Shown here: piece by piece, positions 7,550 through 14,563 of the stretch
Layout of the letters: every line of letters begins with the position of its first letter
How positions within the stretch are numbered: position 1 is the stretch's first letter
DNA from: an uncultured Clostridia bacterium
GTDB taxonomy: Bacteria > Bacillota > Clostridia > Oscillospirales > Ruminococcaceae
DNA: 33,557 bases
Reading direction: 5' to 3'
NCBI GenBank assembly: GCA_947175385.1
Contig: CAMWMN010000012.1
Span: 1-33,557, forward strand
Made by a program: the position numbers and the translations under genes
The notes under the pieces: generated by a model
Told to the model about the DNA's origin: nothing
The model's database searches: none
What the model saw: only the letters and a program-made list of their open reading frames with translations

Positions 7550-9223
7550 ATGAACGCTAAATCCCGAACCGTCAAGGATTCATTGAAGGAGCTTGCTCCT
7601 GCGTATATAGTATCGTTTGTTCTTTGCTATATGTTGTTTTTCTTTGAACCACTCAACACATATGCATCCAATATGCTTAATTTCAACTATGACTTAAAAA
7701 CCTATATTTTCCCTATTCTGGGATTGTTCGGAACGTTTTTCATCGGTCTTGCAGTAATTTTTTGGGCTGTTTACTTTATATGTCGAAAATTCAATAAAAT
7801 GATGCCGTATAAAATACTTACCGTCACAATTATTTTCCTTTTCTTTCCCCTATATATACAGAATACGTTTCTGAATTCCGTACTTCCCGTTCTCGACGGA
7901 AGCCCCATTATCTGGAATGATTACATTCATCTTGATTTTTATTGGCTGTTGTTTACAGTTTGCTTGAGCGCGATTTTTATATATTGTATCATCAAATTCG
8001 GCATAGATAAAATCTTGAAATACTCCTCATTAATAACCTTAGCAGTTTTCGTAATGCTTACCGCCGGGCTGATCGCAACAATATCGGAAAACAGCGCACT
8101 TAAATCTAGAAACAATATTATTACTACCAATGAAAATTTCAACACCATGTCCTACGAAAAAAATTTCGTGATATTTGTTGTGGATACGGTTTCTGCGGGA
8201 GCGTTTGATGAAATCCTTTCCGAAAATCAGAAATACACTGATGTTTTCGAGGATTTTACATTTTACACCGATGTAATGTCCGTTTATCCCTATACCACTT
8301 ATTCTATTCCACTTATTTTAACAGGTCAGACTTCAAAATCGGAATCGGAATATGAGGATTTCTGCACAAACGCCTACAATAACTCCCCGCTATTTTCCGC
8401 ACTGAACGAAAGGGATTATAACATAAACCTATATGAGGAAAACCTTTATTGGATGGGCGAAAGAAATTTCGATATACAAAACGGAGATTCCATTTACGGA
8501 TATGACGTGAAATTCGGCGGCTTTTCAGATCAATTGCGATATTTATGGTTTAAGTTTGTTCCTTATACATTGAAGCGGTTTGCGGACATTGAAAGTGTCG
8601 ATTTTAAGTTTGGCACAATCATAAGAAGCGATGCTTTCAGTTGGAAAAATGATTCATTCTATGAAATGGTAAAGGAAAATCCGGATATTGAAAAACAGCA
8701 GAGAAACAATTTTCAGTTTATTCATATCGAAGGCGCACATAAGCCGTTTATTTATGACGAGAATGTAAACAAAGTTGAGGAAGGAACATCATACAGTGAT
8801 TCGGTTAAAGCCACAATAACAACTATCAAGGCATATATCGACCGTCTGAAAGCCAACGGTATTTACGACAATACGGCTATCGTTATTGTAGCAGATCATG
8901 GAAATACCGATGCCGATGAAGAGCAGAGTATTGATTTACTTTCACGACTGAATCCCATTCTGCTTATCAAGGGCATAAATGAAAAGCACGAACTTATCCG
9001 CAGCGATTTGCCACTTATCCAGACCGACCTTATCGACGTGTATTCGCAGCTTCTTGACGAAAAGCAGAGCACAGACCTGTTCACGGATATTGGAAAATCG
9101 CGTACACGAACTGTATTGATACACACTAATGAATACATCTTCACCGAATATACAACCGATGGAAAGGCCACGGAATACAACAAGTTTATTCCTACCGGAA
9201 ATGTTTACGAGAATGCGGAATAA
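7550..9223 (+). CDS. Membrane-anchored sulfatase / alkaline-phosphatase-superfamily protein
   Basis: 557 aa. The N-terminal 180 residues hold about four membrane helices; the rest is an extracellular alkaline-phosphatase-like domain. Metal and catalytic positions can be placed: Asp212 in FVVDTVSAG, a candidate Thr nucleophile at 249/250 in YPYTTYSIPLILTG, His397 in IEGAHKPF, and Asp449-His450 in VADHGNTD. This layout (helices, then Asp...Thr...DH) is that of lipoteichoic-acid-synthase-like and phosphoethanolamine-transferase-like enzymes, which move phospho-alcohol groups onto envelope glycans. It is too diverged to call LtaS. GGAGG precedes the ATG. It has its own promoter, and the next gene follows after 70 nt without a terminator. 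Confidence 0.85.
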   Translation: MNAKSRTVKDSLKELAPAYIVSFVLCYMLFFFEPLNTYASNMLNFNYDLKTYIFPILGLFGTFFIGLAVIFWAVYFICRKFNKMMPYKILTVTIIFLFFPLYIQNTFLNSVLPVLDGSPIIWNDYIHLDFYWLLFTVCLSAIFIYCIIKFGIDKILKYSSLITLAVFVMLTAGLIATISENSALKSRNNIITTNENFNTMSYEKNFVIFVVDTVSAGAFDEILSENQKYTDVFEDFTFYTDVMSVYPYTTYSIPLILTGQTSKSESEYEDFCTNAYNNSPLFSALNERDYNINLYEENLYWMGERNFDIQNGDSIYGYDVKFGGFSDQLRYLWFKFVPYTLKRFADIESVDFKFGTIIRSDAFSWKNDSFYEMVKENPDIEKQQRNNFQFIHIEGAHKPFIYDENVNKVEEGTSYSDSVKATITTIKAYIDRLKANGIYDNTAIVIVADHGNTDADEEQSIDLLSRLNPILLIKGINEKHELIRSDLPLIQTDLIDVYSQLLDEKQSTDLFTDIGKSRTRTVLIHTNEYIFTEYTTDGKATEYNKFIPTGNVYENAE

Positions 9224-9293
9224 TCGTCCAGAACGACAATAGATTTGGTGATAAGCCGCCGGAGATACTGCGTTAGAGATAGGAGCTACAATT

Positions 9294-9713
9294 ATGATAA
9301 GATATGCCAGAAATTCGGATTTAGGCACACTCATAGCCTTGGATAAGCACGTATCCGCGAGTGAGCTTGAACACTGTATAAACCTCCGCCGTGTTATTAT
9401 AGACGAGGAGGACGGCAAGCTCGTTGGCTGGCTGCGTTTCGGGCTGTTCTGGGACAATACACCGTTTATGAATATGTTGTTTATTGTTGACGGGGAACGC
9501 GGCAAAGGTTACGGTGCTACACTGTGCGATTTCTGGGAAAGCGAAATGCAAACCCAAGGTTATGACACTGTGTTGACCTCTACCCTTTCAAACGAACACG
9601 CGCAGCACTTCTACCGCAAACGCGGATACAAGGACTGCGGCTCGCTGATATTGCCGAACGAGCCGTTGGAGATTATACTGATGAAAGGGCTGGACTGTGC
9701 GGATTTCGTTTGA
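9294..9713 (+). CDS. GNAT family N-acetyltransferase
   Basis: 139 aa, a single GNAT domain. The acetyl-CoA-binding motif A is VDGERGKGYGATLCDFWE (about 66-82, with RGKGYG at 69-74), followed by motif B NEHAQHFYRKRGYKDCGSL. It transfers an acetyl group from acetyl-CoA to an amine on an unknown substrate. AGGAGC precedes the ATG. Its last 17 nt overlap the start of the HAD-like gene, so the two are probably translated together. Confidence 0.93.
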   Translation: MIRYARNSDLGTLIALDKHVSASELEHCINLRRVIIDEEDGKLVGWLRFGLFWDNTPFMNMLFIVDGERGKGYGATLCDFWESEMQTQGYDTVLTSTLSNEHAQHFYRKRGYKDCGSLILPNEPLEIILMKGLDCADFV

Positions 9714-10167
9714 CTTGGACGACACTCTGTTCGTAAATTCCGATAAGTTTGCCGTTGAAAAGCCGTTGCGGTTTCCGCTGAATAGACTCTTCAAGGAACG
9801 GCTGCGGCTTGGTACGATTGATTTGCTTGAGCAGCTCCGGAGCCTTGGTATCGAAGTGTGGATTTACACCACCTCGTTTCGCTCGGAGCGGTATATCCGC
9901 GGGCTGTTCCGATGTTACGGAATCCGCCTTGACGGTGTTGTGAACGGCAAACGCCACGCCATCGAGGTTCAGAGTGACAAACGCGAACCAATGCCGTCAA
10001 AATATCCGTCAAAGTACAAAATCGACCTGCATATTGACGATGACATTTCCGTAAAACAAAACGGCGATACCTACGGATTCCGCGTGATGATAATCGGCGA
10101 GAATGACTCCGATTGGACCAGGAAGATAATCAAACGCGTTGAGCAAATCAGCCAATCAAATTTATGA
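9697..10167 (+). CDS. HAD-like hydrolase (small phosphatase)
   Basis: 156 aa starting at GTG 9697, inside the end of the acetyltransferase gene, with AAAGGG about 8 nt upstream. HAD motif I is RISFDLDDTLF, with Asp6 as nucleophile and Asp8 as acid/base; motif II is IYTTS near residue 57; the acidic motif IV is LHIDDDISV near residue 110. There is no large cap domain, so a phosphatase acting on a macromolecule or small phosphoester is plausible, but the substrate is unknown. The gene converges with the TauE/SafE pair and overlaps its end by 6 nt, without a terminator between them. Confidence 0.85.
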   Translation: MRISFDLDDTLFVNSDKFAVEKPLRFPLNRLFKERLRLGTIDLLEQLRSLGIEVWIYTTSFRSERYIRGLFRCYGIRLDGVVNGKRHAIEVQSDKREPMPSKYPSKYKIDLHIDDDISVKQNGDTYGFRVMIIGENDSDWTRKIIKRVEQISQSNL

Positions 10168-10548
10168 TTTCCCGTGTTGTACCTTGTCCGTGTTCTTTTC
10201 GGGATTCCGTGTGAACAGCTCCTTTAACCCGAATATCAGCAGAAACACCGCGAACAGCTTCCGCAAGAGGCTGTTGTCGATCCACATCGCGCCGAATGTA
10301 CCGATTACAGCACCCAAAATCCCGCCGAGTGCGAGCTTTTTCACAAGCATTTTGTTCACCAACCCGTTCTTAATGTGTATTATCAGCGAAATCAGTGCGA
10401 TGGGAAGGAAAAACAGCAGATTGATACCCTGAGCGGCTTTCTGCTCCACCTCCACGAACACCGTCAGCCACACCACTAGAATAAATCCGCCGCCCAAGCC
10501 CATTGACGCGACAACGCCCGTCAAAAACCCCACAATCGCCTCAATCAT
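10162..10548 (-). CDS. TauE/SafE-type permease, half-size subunit B
   Basis: 128 aa with four predicted membrane helices, about half a normal TauE/SafE protein (around 250 aa). It begins MIEAIVGFLTGVVASMGLGG, carrying the Gly-rich loop (MGLGGGFILV) typical of the start of each TauE/SafE repeat. The family exports sulfite, sulfonates or other small anions. The frame is open 5' to 10860, but that region is the other subunit read in the wrong frame. The start is ATG 10546-10548, which overlaps the stop of subunit A as ATGA. The two halves most likely pair to form one transporter. Confidence 0.85.
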   Translation of the reverse strand: MIEAIVGFLTGVVASMGLGGGFILVVWLTVFVEVEQKAAQGINLLFFLPIALISLIIHIKNGLVNKMLVKKLALGGILGAVIGTFGAMWIDNSLLRKLFAVFLLIFGLKELFTRNPEKNTDKVQHGKS

Positions 10549-10886
10549 ATAAACAACATCCTCACCGCCGCAATGGTTACAATGCCGCCGAAAAGCCGCT
10601 TTAACCATTGCGCTTTTATTTTTTTCAGAAACATCGCTCCCGTAACCGCGCCCGCGATTCCCCACGGAATATAGCTCCACGCGCCGCCGAAGTCCAGATT
10701 CCCAGAGAAACCGTAAAACACGGCGGTTATCAGACTCAATATGAAAATCAGCGCAACGGAAGTTGCGTGCGCCTCGTTCGTTTTGCTGCCCTCTTTTTCC
10801 AGAATCGGCACAGCTGTCACTCCCCCGCCCGACCCGAAAAATCCGTTTAGAAATCCGCATAACGTGCCCTCGAAAAACTTACGCAA
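10545..10886 (-). CDS. TauE/SafE-type permease, half-size subunit A
   Basis: 113 aa, about four membrane helices, beginning MRKFFEGTLCGFLNGFFGSG with the Gly-rich loop GSGGGVTAVPIL near residues 18-29. It is the first of a coupled pair with subunit B. The start codon is TTG at 10884-10886, supported by GAGGTGA 8 nt upstream. Substrate is unknown. The upstream 115 nt up to the ilvB promoter show no obvious minus-strand sigma-A promoter. Confidence 0.85.
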   Translation of the reverse strand: MRKFFEGTLCGFLNGFFGSGGGVTAVPILEKEGSKTNEAHATSVALIFILSLITAVFYGFSGNLDFGGAWSYIPWGIAGAVTGAMFLKKIKAQWLKRLFGGIVTIAAVRMLFI

Positions 10887-11002
10887 TGTAAATCACCTCA
10901 AGATTAGGTTGCGCAAATTGCGTGATTTTATCGGACTTGGAAAAAGATACAAATTTCATATAATAAATATATCGAAATATCGGAATTTTTTGTGTTATAT
11001 CA

Positions 11003-11031
11003 TTGACAATATAGCTATTATGTGGTATAAT
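11003..11031 (+). promoter_or_regulatory. sigma-A promoter for ilvBN
   Basis: TTGACA (11003-11008), 17-bp spacer, TATAAT (11026-11031) with an extended -10 (TGGTATAAT). Transcription should start near 11038, 10 nt before the 52-nt leader element. Confidence 0.9.
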
Positions 11032-11047
11032 AAATATAATATTATAA

Positions 11048-11099
11048 CCTTACAGTGAAAACGCTCAACTAAAATGAGCGTTTCATTGGGAACTAAAAA
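11048..11099 (+). repeat. 52-nt leader element, copy 1 (ilvB leader)
   Basis: Begins CCTTACAGTGAAAACG and ends ATTGGGAACTAAAAA. The middle forms a hairpin: AAACGCTCA pairs with TGAGCGTTT around a 7-nt loop. Other copies: 28577-28628, 33451-33502, and a truncated one at 33515-33557. It begins 16 nt after the -10 box and ends immediately before the AGGAG of ilvB, so it fills nearly the whole 5' leader. I do not recognise it as a known riboswitch, and it has no T-box features. Confidence 0.85.
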
Positions 11100-11112
11100 A
11101 AGGAGATTTTTT

Positions 11113-12810
11113 ATGTTATTATCGGGTTCGGATATTATTGTTGAATGCCTTTTGGAACAGGGCGCGGATACCGTTTTCGGGTATCCGGGCGGCGCTGTGC
11201 TGAACGTTTATGACAGCTTGTACAAATACAGCGACAAAATCCGCCACATCATTACCTCGCACGAGCAAGGCGCGTGCCATGCTGCAGACGGATTCGCGCG
11301 CGCAACCGGCAAGACCGGCGTTGTTATCGCGACTTCGGGTCCCGGCGCGACCAACCTCACCACAGGCATCGCGACCGCGTATATGGACTCCATTCCGCTG
11401 GTGGCGATTACGGGAAACGTTTCCTGTAATCTCCTCGGACTGGACAGCTTCCAAGAGGTCGACATCACGGGCGTTACAATGCCGATTACCAAGCATAATT
11501 TCATCGTCAAGGACGTTCGCGACCTCGCGGATACTCTGCGGTCTGCGTTCAATATCGCAAGCAGCGGAAGAAAAGGTCCAGTGCTGGTGGATATTCCCAA
11601 GGACGTAACCGCCGCAAAGTGCGAGTTTCCAAGACGCGAAACCTGCTGTCTTGATGTGAAAAATACGTATACGGGCAGCGACTTGTTAAACAACATTAAT
11701 AATGCTGTTGAGCTGATACAAAGCTCCGAAAGACCGTATATCTACGTGGGCGGCGGTGTTATCTCCTCCAACGCGGAGGAGGAGCTTAAAACTTTCGCGG
11801 AGCTGTGTGACGCACCCGTGTCCTGTTCGCTGATGGGTCAGGGCGCGTACAACCAGACAGACCGCCGCTATATAGGTATGCTCGGTATGCACGGCACTGT
11901 GAAAGCGGTTGAGGCTCTTAATTCCTGCGACTTGCTCATCGGCATAGGAACGCGGTTCTCCGACCGTGTTATAGGCGAACCATCCGTTTTCGCCAAAAAC
12001 GCGAAAATAATCCACATTGACATTGACCCCGCAGAGTTCAACAAGAATGTTAAAACATATATAGCTGTTCCCGGAGATGTGAAAGGGGTGCTTAAATACC
12101 TCTGCGAAAAAATATCTCAAAAGAAGAACGCGTGGACGGACGAACTTATTGCCAAGGACTGCGGCGAACCTGTTCAGCGCGGCACAAACGAGTTCCCCGT
12201 AACACCTCAGGCGGTTATCGAAAAGCTGGACGAGTTGACGGGCGGCAATGCCGTAATCTCCACCGAGGTTGGACAGAATCAGATGTGGGCGGCGCAGTAT
12301 TACCGCTTTAAGAACCCTCGCAGCTTCATCTCCTCGGGCGGATTGGGAACAATGGGCTTTGGTCTGGGCGCGGCAATCGGCGCAAAGATTGGATGTCCCG
12401 ACAAGACGGTGGTAAACATCGCGGGTGACGGCAGCTTTGCAATGAACCTCAACGAGCTGATTACGGCAAGCGCGCACAATATCCCGATTATTGAGATTGT
12501 TATTAACAACAATGTTCTTGGAATGGTGCGTCAATGGCAGCGACTGTTCTATGACAAGCATTTTTCCCAGACTACTTTGGATAACCGCCACATAGACTAT
12601 ATTAAGCTGGGCGAGAGCTTTGGAATCAAAACGTTCGTCATCGAAAAGAACGAGGACATCGAACCGGTTTTGAAACAAGCATTGGAAATCTCGAAATCCG
12701 CGCCGTGTATGATTGAGGTGCGTATCGACCGCGACTTGAACGTTTTACCGATGATTCCCGCGGGTACGCCCGTTGAGAATCCGATTACCGAAATTGACTT
12801 GGAGGCGTAA
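11113..12810 (+). CDS. ilvB: Acetolactate synthase, large (catalytic) subunit
   Basis: 565 aa. It condenses two pyruvates to acetolactate (valine, leucine) or pyruvate and 2-oxobutyrate (isoleucine) with ThDP, FAD and Mg. Catalytic Glu51 lies in ITSHEQGACHAADG; the central FAD-binding domain is followed by the ThDP/Mg motif GDGSFAMNLNEL (GDG at 438-440) through INNNVLGMVRQWQ. A frame-open ATG at 11074 lies inside the 52-nt repeat; the real start is 11113 because AGGAG (11101-11105) sits 7 nt upstream. ilvN follows 2 nt after the stop. Confidence 0.97.
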   Translation: MLLSGSDIIVECLLEQGADTVFGYPGGAVLNVYDSLYKYSDKIRHIITSHEQGACHAADGFARATGKTGVVIATSGPGATNLTTGIATAYMDSIPLVAITGNVSCNLLGLDSFQEVDITGVTMPITKHNFIVKDVRDLADTLRSAFNIASSGRKGPVLVDIPKDVTAAKCEFPRRETCCLDVKNTYTGSDLLNNINNAVELIQSSERPYIYVGGGVISSNAEEELKTFAELCDAPVSCSLMGQGAYNQTDRRYIGMLGMHGTVKAVEALNSCDLLIGIGTRFSDRVIGEPSVFAKNAKIIHIDIDPAEFNKNVKTYIAVPGDVKGVLKYLCEKISQKKNAWTDELIAKDCGEPVQRGTNEFPVTPQAVIEKLDELTGGNAVISTEVGQNQMWAAQYYRFKNPRSFISSGGLGTMGFGLGAAIGAKIGCPDKTVVNIAGDGSFAMNLNELITASAHNIPIIEIVINNNVLGMVRQWQRLFYDKHFSQTTLDNRHIDYIKLGESFGIKTFVIEKNEDIEPVLKQALEISKSAPCMIEVRIDRDLNVLPMIPAGTPVENPITEIDLEA

Positions 12811-12812
12811 AA

Positions 12813-13289
12813 ATGCAGGAACAAGAACACGTTTTATCCGTAAAGGTTGCAAATAACAATGGCGTTTTACAGCGCGTTTCGGGGCTTTTCAGCCGCCGCT
12901 GCTTCAATATCAAGAGCCTGAATGCCGCCGAAACCGAAATGTCGAATGTTTCGCGGCTGACGATTGTCGTTGCGGGAGACTTGAAAGTCCTAACGCAAAT
13001 CAAGAATCAGCTTATGAAACTGTATGACGTATACGAAGTAAGGATTCTTGAGGACGCTGTTACGCGTGAGCATATTCTTATCCGCGCAGGGAAATCTGCG
13101 GAGGATCGGCATAAAATCATTGAAATCGCGAACCTCTATCGAGCAAAGCCCGTTGACGTGGGTGCGGACTCGATTATGCTGGAACTTACGGGCGAACCGG
13201 CGAAAATCGACAGCTTTATCGACTTATTAAAGCCGTTCGGAATCATCAAGATGGTACGCTCGGGAATCACGGCACTGGAGCGCGATTAA
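12813..13289 (+). CDS. ilvN: Acetolactate synthase, small (regulatory) subunit
   Basis: 158 aa. It activates IlvB and carries valine feedback inhibition. The N-terminal ACT domain (about 5-75) contains LSVKVANNNGVLQRVSGLF and the SRRCFNIKSLNAAETE segment; the C-terminal domain has ITALERD at its end. The ribosome-binding site GGAGG lies in the last codons of ilvB, so the subunits are translated as a coupled pair. IlvC and the later pathway genes are not in the window. Confidence 0.96.
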   Translation: MQEQEHVLSVKVANNNGVLQRVSGLFSRRCFNIKSLNAAETEMSNVSRLTIVVAGDLKVLTQIKNQLMKLYDVYEVRILEDAVTREHILIRAGKSAEDRHKIIEIANLYRAKPVDVGADSIMLELTGEPAKIDSFIDLLKPFGIIKMVRSGITALERD

Positions 13290-13318
13290 TCGGCATTTTG
13301 CGCGAAGGAGGCGGGAAA

Positions 13319-14239
13319 ATGAACATACTTCACCTGAAATACGCAGTTGAGGTAGCGAAAACCCAATCCATAAGCAAGGCGGCGGAGAATCTGTATATGG
13401 GGCAGCCCAACCTTTCACGCGCCATCAAGGAGCTGGAGGAATCGCTGGGAATCACGATATTCCGCCGAACCTCAAAGGGCATTACCCCCACTCCCGACGG
13501 CGAAGAGTTTCTGCGTCGCGCGCGGCGGATCGTTGAACAAATCGAAGAGGTCGAGGAAATCTACCGTAACGAGAAAATCAACAAGCAGGTCTTTTCAGTG
13601 TGCGTGCCGCGCGCGGGATATTTTTCGCAGGCGGTGACAAGATTCTCGCGAAAACTATCTCTTGATGAACCGGCGAATATTTCGTTTATGGAAACGAACA
13701 TTCAGGAAGCGATTTCCGCAGTTTCGCGCGGAGATTGTTCTATTGGATTCGCGCGATACAGCACAGAATCGGAAAAGCATTTCAAGGAACTTTTCGAGGA
13801 AAAGAAGCTGGTTTTTGAGATAGTGGCTGAATTTTCGCCGTTGTTAGCAACAAAGAAAGATAGCTCACCGGGGAAATCGGAAAAAATTCCCACCGAAATC
13901 TTGCGAAAATGCGTTGAAATCACGTTTGGAGATTTATTTGTTCCCTCCCCCGCCGACATGAAAAAATCCGATTCGGCGCAAATCTCAAACAAGCGGATTT
14001 TTGTCTATGATCTAACCACGGGATTTTCGCTTTTGGAGAATGTTCCCAATTCGTACATGTATACCTCGCCGCTGCCGAAAAGTATTATCGAGCATTATGG
14101 ACTTACTTCCAAGAGAATCGATTTGCGCGGCTTTACCTGCAAGGATATACTGATTTACCGCCGCGACTATAAGCTCTCCGAATTGGACAAAAGATTCATT
14201 ACGGAGGTATGCAATGCAAAGCGCGAGTGCTTTCCATAA
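13319..14239 (+). CDS. LysR family transcriptional regulator
   Basis: 306 aa, normal LysR length. The N-terminal winged HTH (about 1-60) is clear: HLKYAVEVAKTQSISKAAEN followed by NLYMGQPNLSRAIKELEESL. The rest is a diverged co-inducer-binding domain. I chose ATG 13319 because AAGGAGG lies 8 nt upstream; the frame also opens at TTG 13298. It follows ilvN after 29 nt in the same direction, so it may be co-transcribed and may control ilvBN or the adhE-hydrogenase cluster downstream. Neither target can be decided from sequence. Confidence 0.93.
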   Translation: MNILHLKYAVEVAKTQSISKAAENLYMGQPNLSRAIKELEESLGITIFRRTSKGITPTPDGEEFLRRARRIVEQIEEVEEIYRNEKINKQVFSVCVPRAGYFSQAVTRFSRKLSLDEPANISFMETNIQEAISAVSRGDCSIGFARYSTESEKHFKELFEEKKLVFEIVAEFSPLLATKKDSSPGKSEKIPTEILRKCVEITFGDLFVPSPADMKKSDSAQISNKRIFVYDLTTGFSLLENVPNSYMYTSPLPKSIIEHYGLTSKRIDLRGFTCKDILIYRRDYKLSELDKRFITEVCNAKRECFP

Positions 14240-14259
14240 TTTGGAAATTTCAACACGAT

Positions 14260-14311
14260 CGATATGTGAAATAATGATATGAGATATGCTTTATTTACAT
14301 TTCACATATCG
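14260..14311. repeat. 13-bp perfect inverted repeat upstream of the adhE promoter
   Basis: CGATATGTGAAAT (14260-14272) and its exact reverse complement ATTTCACATATCG (14299-14311), separated by 26 nt. The right arm contains the -35 hexamer of the adhE promoter. There is no T-tract after it, so an operator (or two half-sites bound across a loop) is likelier than a terminator for the LysR gene. Confidence 0.7.
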
Positions 14312-14329
14312 TATATATTGTGTTAAAAT
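14301..14329 (+). promoter_or_regulatory. Distal promoter of the adhE-hydrogenase cluster
   Basis: TTCACA (14301-14306), 17-bp spacer, TAAAAT (14324-14329). The -10 hexamer lies inside the Rex operator and the -35 inside the right arm of the long inverted repeat, an arrangement expected for repression by promoter occlusion. Confidence 0.6.
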
Positions 14330-14337
14330 ATTAACAA
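14320..14337. promoter_or_regulatory. Candidate Rex operator (NADH/NAD+ sensor site)
   Basis: GTGTTAA-AATA-TTAACAA matches the Clostridia Rex consensus TTGTTAA-N4-TTAACAA at 13 of 14 specified positions. It overlaps the -10 of the promoter that leads into adhE and the hydrogenase genes. Rex usually represses adhE and hydrogenase genes when NADH/NAD+ is low. The rex gene is not in the window. Confidence 0.75.
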
Positions 14338-14347
14338 GGACGGAAAT

Positions 14348-14476
14348 ATGGGGTTTTTGTCGAAAAAAACGGCATTTTCCGAACACATAATTAAAGAGGC
14401 TCACATGGAAATTTGTGACAATCAGCTTGACATATCAGACGTATATCCGCGACACCCGATAATAAGCGGGTTGTAA
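14348..14476 (+). CDS. Small ORF, 42 aa, in the adhE leader
   Basis: An ATG at 14348 with AAGGA (14336-14340) 7 nt upstream opens a 42-codon frame beginning MGFLSKKTAFSEHII and ending DVYPRHPIISGL before TAA at 14474. It lies just downstream of the Rex-overlapped promoter and 87 nt before adhE. There is no signal peptide, membrane segment or known motif, and I do not recognise a family. It could be a small regulatory protein, a leader peptide, or a chance frame; the good ribosome-binding site and its place in a regulated leader favour translation. Confidence 0.45.
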   Translation: MGFLSKKTAFSEHIIKEAHMEICDNQLDISDVYPRHPIISGL

Positions 14477-14512
14477 CGGCTATAACGGCTATTTTAGAGT
14501 TATTGCGCTTAT

Positions 14513-14539
14513 TTGAATGTGCGCCGCGTAAGCTATAAT
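14513..14539 (+). promoter_or_regulatory. Possible second, proximal adhE promoter
   Basis: TTGAAT (14513-14518) and TATAAT (14534-14539), but the spacer is only 15 bp. It is upstream of the adhE ribosome-binding site AAGGAG (14549-14554). A direct repeat TAACGGCTA TAACGGCTA lies just before it at 14474-14491. Confidence 0.4.
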
Positions 14540-14563
14540 TATATATTTAAGGAGAAGATGACT

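Noticed and set aside
10549-10860. 5' extension of the TauE/SafE subunit B frame (about 100 extra codons)
   Set aside because: The extra residues are polar and unlike the family, and overlap subunit A; the ATGA-coupled start at 10548 fits better.
11048-11099. preQ1-type riboswitch because of the short hairpin followed by an A-rich CTAAAAA tail before the ribosome-binding site
   Set aside because: The loop lacks the C-rich and pairing pattern of preQ1 aptamers, copies lie far from start codons elsewhere, and the downstream genes do not fit queuosine metabolism.
11032-11112. T-box or leucine/valine leader-peptide attenuator before ilvB
   Set aside because: The leader is only about 75 nt, lacks the T-box motif, a specifier loop, a run of branched-chain codons and a terminator; it is filled by the 52-nt element instead.
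11686-12678. 330-codon open frame antisense to ilvB
   Set aside because: Shadow of a strongly coding plus-strand gene; no motif.
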